A stretch of DNA of 64,000 bases from Amorphophallus konjac (taxonomy: Eukaryota; Streptophyta; Magnoliopsida; Alismatales; Araceae). Shown here piece by piece: positions 20,702-30,265 of the stretch; the stretch's first letter is position 1, and each line of letters begins with the position of its first letter. Under the pieces are notes generated by a model. It saw only the letters and a list, made by a program, of their open reading frames with translations. It was not told where the DNA came from and made no database searches. The stretch is taken from assembly GCA_022559845.1 (NCBI GenBank), contig CM040121.1:570698140-570762139 (forward strand), written 5' to 3'. The position numbers were made by a program, and so were the translations under genes.

Positions 20702-21351
20702 GGGGGCGTCCAGGTCCCTGGACGCCCCCATCTTTTTAATCTTTTTATTATTTTTCTCAGGGCCCAAAACCAAATAAAAAAATATAAAATATATATATTT
20801 TAATGGAGGCGTCCAAGCCCCTGGACGCCTCCATAAAAAAACAACAACAAAAAAATATATATATGTTTGTAAAATGCCAGTTGGCATAAAATAAAACAAA
20901 AAAATAATAATAATAATATATTTTGATGGAGGCGTCCAGGTCCCTGGACGCCTCCATAAAAACAAATAAAAAAATCAAAAATGCCAGCCGTATCATAAAA
21001 AGACAAAGAAACAATAAAATAATATATTTTTGGAGGCGTCCAGGCCCGTGGACGCCTCCATTAACTCCGTCACGGGCGCCGGCCACCGAACGACGGTTTG
21101 TCGTGTGTGAAAAAATCCAAAATATAGAGACGTCCGGTCAGTTGGACGCGCCCATTTCTGAATCACGAGGCGCCGCTCACAAAATCACGCGTTGTGCCGA
21201 ACCGCGTGCGGCCGTCGTCGGTTTTCGGTGGACCTGCTTGAGGCGTCCGGGACCCTGGACGCCTCCACAAAAGTATTCCAAAAAAATCAATAAAAATAGA
21301 ATAAAATATTATTTCGGCCCTGATGGAGGTGTCCAGGGTCCTGGACGCCTC
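20702..21351. repeat. Seven GGCGTCC palindromes in U3 of element 3 LTR
   Basis: Units at 20702-20729, 20805-20832, 20928-20955, 21032-21059, 21127-21153 (degenerate), 21239-21266 and 21324-21351. Spacers are AT-rich and about 60-110 bases long. The first unit has GGGGG/CCCCC outer arms; most others have GGAGG/CCTCC. Confidence 0.92.
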
Positions 21352-21366
21352 CACCTTCCAGAGCTC

Positions 21367-21375
21367 TATAAATAG
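21367..21375 (+). promoter_or_regulatory. LTR TATA box of element 3
   Basis: TATAAATAG, followed by a C-rich stretch and CAGTTC; it is conserved in the element 2 LTR and in the LTR fragments at 45690 and 60251. Transcription would start shortly downstream and run rightwards into the PMD gene at 22963. Confidence 0.75.
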
Positions 21376-21956
21376 AGGCCCACCCCCTCAGTTCTAGAGG
21401 AGCTAAGCAGTGATCCGATAGGCTGCCGGAGCCCAGAGGCTACGGAGTCATTTTTCTAACCCGTGGGGTCTTTTGTAGGTGGAGGTTCTGCCGGCTTCTC
21501 GGGTGCCCACGCTCGCGAGAGGAAGGTCGTCTTCATCCATCGCGCTTCTACGTCGTCCCCACGCTGCCGGAGCTCCGCCGAATTTCACCACCGGCACATC
21601 CAATAAGCCAACTCTTTCCTTTCCTTCGTAGTTCTTTTGCATTCATCATCTCGCATCCATCATCTCATTTTCCTCCTACTCGAGTCCGAGAGGGGTTTAA
21701 AAGATAACACCAACCAGGTGTGTGTCTTCCCGTTATTTCGTCATTTTTATTGCAAGGATATGAATACTACACATTCATCTTTCTAAGCCACTTGTCATTT
21801 GTTTGTCGTTGTTTTGCAAGGGTAGCCGAGGAAAGCCCTCTCCGTCGGCCGGCCGGAAGGAGAGGAAGAAGCAACCCGTCATCTCCCGCTCTTGAGGTAG
21901 GCGCGATCACTTTCTTATTTTGAGGTCTTTCGGCCCCTGGCGATCACATCCTTTCA

Positions 21957-22690
21957 TCGAGGCCGCGGCGAGTCACTTCCCCAATGGCCGTTTAAATTTC
22001 TGTTCTCATATTCTCTTTATATCCTGTTATATTTCGTTCATATCATCGAGGCCGCGGCGAGTCACTTCCCCAATGGCCGTTTAAATTTCCGTTCTTACAT
22101 TCTCTCTATATTCTGTTATATTCTGCTCATATCATCGAGGCCGCGGCGAGTCACTTCCCCAATGGCCGTTTAAATTTCTGTTCTCATATTCTCTTTATAT
22201 CCTGTTATATTTCGTTCATATCATCGAGGCCGCGGCGAGTCACTTCCCCGATGGCCGTTTAAATTTCCATTCTTACATTCTCTCTATATTCTGTTATATT
22301 CTGCTCATATCATCGAGGCCGCGGCGAGTCACTTCCCCAATGGCCGTTTAAATTTCCGTTCTTACATTCTCTCTATATTCTGCTATATTCTGCTCATATC
22401 ATCGAGGCCGCGGCGAGTCACTTCTCCAATGGCCGTTTAAATTTCCGTTCTTATACTCTCTCTATATTCTGTTATATTCTGCTCATATTCTCGAGGCCGC
22501 GGCGAGTCACTTCCCCAATGGCCGTTTAAATCTCTGTTCTTATATTCTCTTTTATATTCTGCTATATTCTGCTCATATTCTCGAGGCCGCGGCGAGTCAC
22601 TTCCCCAATGGCCGTTTCAATTCTTGTTATTTAATTTCTGCACCATTCCCGTCCCCCCGAGGTCGCGACGAGTCACTTCCCGCTATGGCC
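21957..22690 (+). repeat. 89-bp tandem repeat array in LTR R/U5
   Basis: Eight units begin at 21957, 22046, 22135, 22224, 22313, 22402, 22491 and 22581, with a degenerate ninth near 22660. The core is GAGGCCGCGGCGAGTCACTT followed by CCCCAATGGCCGTTT, then a pyrimidine/AT stretch. The element 2 LTR has about six units. Confidence 0.92.
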
Positions 22691-22962
22691 GTTTGAACCC
22701 CATATCTTGCTATATTATACTTGTCCCGCTCGCCCCGCCGGAGCAATCTCCCGTGGTGGCCCCTTCTCTCTCTTCTCTCATCTCTGTGTTACAGCAAACC
22801 GTAAAACAAACAAAAAGAGGAGCCCGCGCGCTCTCCGCATCCTCTTCCCCGCTCCATCGAACTCCGAACCGCGTGACGTCGCTCACACCAGGTATATCGA
22901 GAGCTAACTCGAGGAGCACAATTTCTTACGGGAGAGGAGGAGTTCAAAATTCTGAGAGTTGG

Positions 22963-25436
22963 ATGGAGGGCGAATCTTCCCATTCCTCGAAGAGAAGCAT
23001 GCCCAGTGGTAGTAGTTCCAGGAGGCTTTCAGACCTTGAAGGGCACTTCAGCGAAAGGGCCCAATCACAACTCGTAAGCCAAGTTTTCTTGCCCTTTTCT
23101 CATTCTTTCTTCCTTTCTTCTGACCAAACCTCACCCCCATTCCTTGTATGTGTAGGTTGTGATGAAATCACAAATCTTATGGGAGTTGGTAGTAGCAGCG
23201 TACAGGGGCCTCCCAGATTTTCAGAAGGCGAGGCTAGACGTGATGGGATTTGGTACTTTCCTTCGGATCGAGCCGATCCAGCTTGACCTAGTCCTGATCC
23301 AAGCCTTGTGTGAGAGATGGGACCCAGTGAGCCGGGCATTCCTGATGCCCTGGGGGCACATGGTGCCCAGCTTGGAGGATGTGGTCCGGATCACAAGCCT
23401 GAAGGTAGAGGGCGAGGCAGTGACCGGAGTCACTTACGCGGACTACAGAGAAGGTGCCCAGAAGTTACTGGGTTTGGACCTGGATGGTCGAAAAAACAGG
23501 TCGGTAGCTAGGGCGTCCCTGATGGATGCATTAGGGCTCACCGACACTCGTCGGCGGGACGATGAATCCTCAGAAGAGTTCGTGGAAAGGATAGAAATAG
23601 GATGCCGCACCGTGTACTGCACAGATTTCGGCGACTGGGAAAGATGCAACATAGATTTGAGGAGATTTCTCCTATTCCTTTTGGGGAGATTGGTACTGAG
23701 CTCGAAAGGGGATGGTATCCAATGTTGCTTCCTGGAGCTGCTGTCAGACCTTGAAAGAGTAGGGTATTATGCCTGGGGAGCCGCCATGCTGGCACACTTG
23801 TTTGCAGGCCTATTCCAAGAAACGGATCGTGAGATGACTGTGAGTGGTTTCACACCATTCATCCAGGTATTTTTGGTTTTGCTTGTTTTGTATTTTTTTT
23901 ATGTTTTTGCAAAGTTCTGATGGCCTGCGCCGAGCAGCTGTGGAGCTATTATTACCTCCTTATGGGGAGAGCTCGGCATTGGCGACCTGCGATGGTGCCG
24001 CTAGTCACGCGGTGGGAACCCATCATGAGTGCGGCACCCCTAACCTACCAACTGATGGTGTTAAGGCGGGAGCTACAGGAGTTCCCTGCAGCGATGGTAA
24101 ACTGGAGACCCTACTCAGACATGGTCGATGCCGACCAGCCGTGGGTTCTAGCAAGTCGTGCCCGGTTCGGACGGGAACTGTGGATGCACTGCCTGAATGA
24201 AATCGAGCCACTTCGGCTACGATTGATTATGAGGACTTTAGGATTGGCTCAAGAATGGGTGGATACGGCTGCGCCACCTCGTGTTGGTAGAAAGACGCGG
24301 GGACCGGCGACCTGTATTGACTGGCGCGTGCGATTCCCCGAACAGTACGAAGATTGGCAACGGGGTGACATGATTGTAGAATCGCAGGCGCGGGATAGCG
24401 AAGACTACTTACGTCTATATAGGATAAAGTACGCAGAGCGGCTCCAACCCCGGGGACTTGTGGAGGTAGGTTTCCCTTTTTTCTCTTTTCTTTTTTCTCC
24501 TTTTTTGGTTTTCTGGTGAAAATGCTGACTTGTAAGGCTGCAGGATGTCCGGGATGCCATGATAGCGAATTTACGAACTCGCTTGGCAGAGATGGAACAA
24601 CAGTTGGGCGATGCCCGCGGAGCTACGAGCGCCTTGGTAGGTGTACAGTACGTTCCTAATTAAAACCCCAGATTCCAGATGTTGGCTGCTAATTCACGCG
24701 GTCGTAGCATGCCTAGATTGGCGCGGCTTCCCCAGCGATGGGAGTGGGTGGTGCCTCTTCCAGCTTGTGGATTCCCACCTCAGAACTTGACTCGCTTCAT
24801 GAGCAACTTGCTCATGCCACGCAGCGTGCCGCAGAGGTAGAAGGGATGCCCTGTATACAGGTAAAAGTTTCAGTGTTGGGTTCTCTTGGTTTACGCCTTA
24901 TCGCGTATCTGAGATGGTACATTTGGCAGGAAAAGGAGACGGAAGGAGCGCTTGCCCAAGCTGCGCAGAAGGAGGCTAGGATAGCAGAACTGGAGAGGGA
25001 ACTGCGGCGTCATCCTGATGACGACTCCTCTAGGGATGCCGTGGAACTGAGGATCACTCTTCAGTTGGAGAGGGAAGACCGTGAGAGAGAACGTGCAGAG
25101 AGAGAAAGAGACGCGGAGAGAGAAAGAGCCAACAGATTGACTGAAAGGGAGGAACGAAGGGCCATGGAGGCCCAACTATTCGAACTCCGAATCAGCCTTG
25201 GCCTTGCTGAACAGTGGCTGAGAGATGGTGAGGAGCGCTACCGAAGAGCACGAGAGCGTGGCTTTCGTGTTGGTAGCTTCTCTACTGCTTCCGTAGATCA
25301 ACGCCGGGATGCAGGAATAGGGAGAGGAGTACAGAGCGGTGGGAGTACCACTTTTCGTAGTTGGGTAGCACCTTTGAGAGTGTTTTGTCCGGAGAGTAGT
25401 GGGACGAGTAATGCAGAGAGAGAGGGCGGAACTTGA
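22963..25436 (+). CDS. PMD coiled-coil protein, 6 exons, antisense in element 2
   Basis: Predicted exons are 22963-23073, 23156-23866, 23938-24465, 24544-24636, 24717-24860 and 24930-25436. All introns are phase 0 with GT-AG ends, giving 697 residues. Exon 1 (MEGESSHSSK...RRLSDLEGH) is related to exon 1 of the gene at 17857-19265, while the rest matches the gene at 14292-17363: AYRGLPDF, LEDVVRITSL, NEIEPLRLRLIMRTLGL, then a Glu/Arg coiled coil from about residue 450. Exon 3 has exactly as many codons (176) as exons 3 and 4 together in the other copy, so one intron was lost or gained precisely. The start lies 75 bases past an LTR in the same orientation. Function is unknown. Confidence 0.78.
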
Positions 25437-27200
25437 TGTAATTTTTTTTATTTTTGGAATAAAATACAAGGTTCGGTTTGTTTGGTTTTCACCTTTACTT
25501 CTGTTGCCCGAATCCCTGCACACATCATTGAAACAAACAAATCAGAATTTCTGTTCTGACTTGGCCCCTTGCTCAATAAGCAAATGGTCACTGTGACTGT
25601 CCTTGATAACTGGTCAAGGGGCCAAGCCTTTATTTAACGAAGGCAAGGGAAAGATGCGGTGATGATAAATGCGACAGGCAAGCACACGAATGCAAGCGGT
25701 ATTAAAAGTGAGATGTTGCACGCAAATGTAATCATGCAAAATTGATTTGTTTTCTTTTTTATATTTGATATTTTTTTTGTTTTATCATAAAAAGATTTTT
25801 TTTTGTTTGCAAATATGAGCATTTTCTCTTTTCCATTTTTTTTGCTTTTATCATTTCGATTTTTTTATTGCTAACGCCCGGCAAGCACCCAAATGGCACC
25901 TGACCTTCGTGAGAACAGGGGTTTCTTACTAACCTCTCAGGTATCCTAAGTGCATATCTAGGTTGATTTGGGCCTCTAGACCCCTCGAATGATGATCCCG
26001 CCGGCTAAGACTTACCCTGATGATAATACCGTCATGCCATGCTTTGGCTCCCAGTCGCTTCCGACCACAGGGATTCACCCAGAAGGTGTTTGAGGTAAAT
26101 GATTTGCCCGACCCGGGTCTATTTTCTCACAACTCTAGACGATATAAGATGGAACACCCTGGAACCCTAACGACCAACCGCGCGACGCTGACCCGGAATC
26201 AGACGCCGTCGCACCCATAGGTGACGCGCTTGCATTGGCCTAAGCCCGAGGTTAAACAAGAAGACATCAAGGTGGTAAACAGGGGTCTTGACCAGCCAGA
26301 AACATGGAGACTCCTTCGCAGCGATAGCTTTTGCTTTTCAAAGTGGGCAACCAAATGTGTATATTAAAATAAGGTCGCAGACCCTGGGCAGTTTTCACCT
26401 TTCAGAAATTCCATCGAACCTTCATCTTTAGAGGAAGAAAGAAGAGTGTAGGGGATAAACCTCCTGAGAGGACCGGCAAAACCGTTAACCCGGCGAGCGA
26501 ATAATGGCACATTAACTCTTTCCCTTCGGACAACTTCGGACCAAATCTCGAGCATTTACATTCCACGGCCCCTTTTGTGGATTCAGACTTTTGCTTTGAG
26601 GGGTTCCGTTTATCGTAACAGGCACGGTCACGACCAGGCTTTTCTCTTGATTTTGATTTCATATTTCTTTTTGTGAGGGAGATATAGTCGTTTGACGTTT
26701 GTGGGCTCCCTTTTCGTATGCCTGCGGGGACACTGCCCTCTTCTCGTGCTCTGATCGATGCTCGAGGAAATGGATCCTACTCTTGTCCTTGGGGTTTGAG
26801 TTTTAGTTTCTCATGCTCAGCGTTTTAAGGGCGCCAACTGTCTCATTGGGTCGAAGAGAAAAGAATAAAGATTACAGCTTCCGGAGATCTTCTGGGTGGG
26901 GCCCCACCGTAGGTGATGCTACCGACTTTTTTTGAATACATAAGTGAGCACATGTTGGCTTCCTTCGAGCGAGCATAGGCCGACGTGGCCGGACAGGGAT
27001 CTCCACGGTTCTGGCAAACCAAGACCCGGTGCCTACCAAGCCTTAATGGGCCCTATCCTAACATGAAGGTTAGATGCAGAGACTTAACTATATGGTGACT
27101 GCCGGGCATCGGCATCTTGAATTTTCCATATCTTTAGTGGTTTTCAATATTCCTTTATTTTTTGATGTTTTTATCTTTTCATCATTTTTTTTGTTTTGTG
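25437..27200. other. Noncoding spacer between integrase and antisense PMD gene of element 2
   Basis: No gene found. It contains AT-rich runs at 25640-25860 and a stretch near 26650-26880 resembling the 3' internal part of element 1. The PMD transcript presumably ends near 25440-25550. Confidence 0.6.
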
Positions 27201-28256
27201 CTAAGGGTAGTATTTCTTAAGATAAAGCCCATTCCAGGGGTGGGATAACTCGGCCCCTTCGGCGTTGACTAGCTTATAGGCGTTGCCAGGGTACACGGCT
27301 TGAATTACAAATGGTCCTTCCCAATTGGGTTGGAGCTTAGAACGCGGCCCTCCAGGTTTGACAAAAATTCTTTTTACGACCATCTCACCGACTTTGAATT
27401 TTCTCTCAACGACTTTCTTTCGGTAAAAGCGAGCGAGTCTATTTTGATACACACGCGCGTGTTCGGCAGCGGCCAGCCGCTTCTCATCCAAGTGTTCCAA
27501 CTGGGCGAGGAGTGAATTACGACGATCGTCGAGGGGAAATTCCTCGTCCAATTGTACCCTAAGAGAAGGGATCAGAGTCTCGTACGGGACTACCGCTTCC
27601 ATACCATAAGTGAGGGCAAATGGAGTCTGTCCGGTGGGGGTACGGATTGAAGTGCGATAGGCCCATAGGGCTTCGATAAGCTTTTCTGGCCAGTCTGAAA
27701 ACTTACTAGACTCGCAGGTTTTTTTGATGATTTTGAGCAATGTTTTATTGGTGGCCTCCGCTTGACCGTTACCTTGTGGGTAATATGGCGATGAATGATG
27801 CAATGCAATTGCGTACCTTTTGCAGAGGTCCTGTAGGTCCTGAGAAATGAATTGTGGCCCATTGTCGGTGACGATCGTGCTTGGGATGCCGAATCTGGCG
27901 AGAATGTTCTTCATGATGAACTTGCAAACTGTTGACGCCTTGATTTCCGCGTAAGCTTCGGCTTCGACCCATTTGGTGAAGTATTCTGTCGCAGTAAGGA
28001 TGAAAGATTTCTGCTTGGTGAGGGAATTGGGATCACCTAGGGGACCAATGATGTCGAATGCCCACATGGAGAAAGGCCATGGGGAGGATATTGGATGAAG
28101 TGAGGAAGATGGTGAATGGATTTTATCGGCGTGAAGTTGACACTTGACACACCTACGGACATAGACAGCACAATCCTCTTCCATAGTGGGCCAATAAAAG
28201 CCTTGACGAATGATCTTCTTGGCGAGCATCTGACTATTCACGTGGCCACCGCACAC
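27201..28256 (-). CDS. Integrase of element 2
   Basis: 351 residues, close to the element 1 enzyme. The zinc-binding histidine in GGHVNSQ and the CVKCQ pair are present. The catalytic acids are seen in WAFDIIGPL, TDNGPQF and NGQAEATNK. The first Met follows a disruption: the region joining it to RT (28257-28330) is shortened relative to element 1 and shifted in frame, so the N-terminal first histidine turn is lost from this frame. Otherwise the core and C-terminus (WNGLYLKKYYP) are open. Confidence 0.88.
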   Translation of the reverse strand: MCGGHVNSQMLAKKIIRQGFYWPTMEEDCAVYVRRCVKCQLHADKIHSPSSSLHPISSPWPFSMWAFDIIGPLGDPNSLTKQKSFILTATEYFTKWVEAEAYAEIKASTVCKFIMKNILARFGIPSTIVTDNGPQFISQDLQDLCKRYAIALHHSSPYYPQGNGQAEATNKTLLKIIKKTCESSKFSDWPEKLIEALWAYRTSIRTPTGQTPFALTYGMEAVVPYETLIPSLRVQLDEEFPLDDRRNSLLAQLEHLDEKRLAAAEHARVYQNRLARFYRKKVVERKFKVGEMVVKRIFVKPGGPRSKLQPNWEGPFVIQAVYPGNAYKLVNAEGAELSHPWNGLYLKKYYP

Positions 28257-30260
28257 ACCCGAGTGCGTCTCCTCTACACATTTCCAAACCTCGTCGTCGC
28301 CAAGACATCTTAACTCCTCCTATAGAGTAGACCTCCAACCAATGTATATTTTTGAGCCACCCTTCTTATGGCTTTCTTATCCTCTGTGGTGGCCCCTTCA
28401 GGGTAAGACTGATCTTGACAGTATTTGACAATTTCATAGAACCATGGTTTCTCTTCATCAGCCAGTTCTTCTTCGGCCTCTGCCAACATGATTTCTCTCT
28501 TTTCAAGGATATCTTCCTGCAAGATCTTCCTTGCTATCCTGTCTTTGATGTTTACGTAGGAAGCATCATCGATTGCAGGAGCATGAAGTTTGTAGATGGA
28601 AATGGACTTAAACCGTCTTCCTAGAGGGAACCTTATGGATGATGCCAACGAGGCGAGGGCATCGGCGAGAATATTCTGATGACGAGAGATATGAACAAAG
28701 ATCAGTTTGGTGAACAGTTTGGCAAAGGCAGCAGTGAGTTCTTGGTATGGCTTGAGTTTGGGATCGCGAGTGCGATACTTAGTGAGCACCTGGAGAAGGA
28801 TGAGTTGACTATCACCTACGACTCGCAACTCAGTGATACGAAAAGAATGAGCGAGTTCTAGGCCAGCTAGAAGTGCTTCATATTCGGCTATATTGTTGGT
28901 AACTGGAAATTTGAGCTGGTATGCTAATGGGAATATGAGGCCTTCAGGTGACAGGAGGGCGATGCCGATTCCTCTCCCTTGAGAATTCAGAGCTCCATCA
29001 AAATATAGTGTCCACATTGGCTCATCTGATTGGTTGACAGACATTAGTTCCTCATCTGGAAACTCTGATTGGACGGGATCGAACTTGGGAAGAGGATGGT
29101 GAGCGAGATGCTCGGCTATGGCATAGCCTTTAATCGCCTTTTGCTGGATGTAGGTGATGTCGAACTGAGAGAGAAAATTTTGCCAGCGTGCTAGCCTATC
29201 CGTAAGGACGGCTTTCTCCAGAAGGAATTTGATAGGATTCTTCCGAGTAATCAAGTGGATCTCATGAGCCAAGAAGTAGTGTTTCAATTTCTGCACTACC
29301 CAAACGAGGGCAGCACATGTTTTCTCCATGACGGTGTACTTCTGCTCACAGGGATTGAGAAGTTTGGACAAGTAATAGGTTGCCCGTTCCTTGCCTTCTT
29401 CATCAGTTTGTGCGAGCACGGCTCCCACGGAGTCATCCAAGACTGAGACGTAAAGGATCAGAGGTTTTTCTGGTTTGGGTGGAATGAGAATGGGTGGACT
29501 AGCCAGATATTCCTTCAACCCTTCAAAAGCTTTCTGACATTTAGAATTCCAGTGGAATTCTACTCCTGGCTTGGTCAACTCGTAGAGAGGTCTACACCTT
29601 TGTGAATGTTGAGACACAAACCGACGAATAAACTGCAACCTCCCGATTAAACCTCGGACTTCCCTCAAATTCTTGGGAGGTGACATATCCCTGATAGCCT
29701 TGGCTTTATCGGGATCAATCTCGATCCCTCTTTTGCTCACGATGAACCCCAGCAACTTACCTGACGACACTCCAAACACACACTTCTTCGGGTTCATTTT
29801 CAGTTGGAACTCCCTTGACCTCTGCAAGACCTTAGCCAAAACTTCTGGATGTTCCATCCTGGTCCTTGATTTTATCAACAAGTCATCCACATAGACTTCC
29901 AGATATATGTGCATCATGTCATGAAATATGGCCATCATAGCTCTTTGGTAAGTAGCTCCAGCATTCTTTAACCCAAACGGCATGACCACGTAACAATATG
30001 TTCCCCAAGGGGTAGTGAATGACGTCTTCTCCTGATCCTCTTCTGCCAAACGAATTTGATTGTATCCCGAAAATCCATCCATGAATGAGAGGGTTTCATA
30101 GCCTGCCGTGTTATCAATCAACACATCAATGTGAGGCAAGGGAAAATCATCCTTTGGACACGCGCGGTTAAGGTCCCGGAAGTCGATGCAAATCCTGACT
30201 TTCCCATCTTTCTTCATGACCGGGACAATGTTCGCCACCCATTGAGGATAAAGGACGACT

Positions 30261-30265
30261 CTAAT
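30261..30265. repeat. Target site duplication CTAAT (left)
   Basis: Matches 33548-33552. Element 1 has ACTCTAACGAATCTAGCC at the homologous uninterrupted position (4110 region), confirming a single copy before insertion. Confidence 0.9.

Larger units (their letters stand above)
11943..22887 (+). mobile_element. Element 3: decayed Tat element carrying two antisense PMD genes
   Basis: Plus-strand pol at 11943-13848 is followed, after a deletion that removed integrase, by two genes on the minus strand and then a 3' LTR at 20441-22887 in plus orientation. The pol is very close to that of element 2 and the LTR belongs to the same family. The 5' half, with gag and the 5' LTR, lies left of element 1 and outside the window. 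Sequence right of 22887 belongs to element 2, so element 3 apparently inserted there. The right-hand target duplication would be CCAGG (22888-22892); the left one cannot be seen. Confidence 0.8.
20441..22887 (+). repeat. 3' LTR of element 3 (2447 bp)
   Basis: Starts TGTAGACACG and ends GCTCACA. The same ends bound the minus-strand LTR at 39198-41417, where GCTCACA is followed by the primer binding site, which proves the boundary. U3 holds seven palindromes (20702-21351). The TATA is at 21367, and an 89-bp tandem array fills 21957-22690. The base after the end is not a primer binding site, so this is a 3' LTR, not a 5' LTR. Confidence 0.88.
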
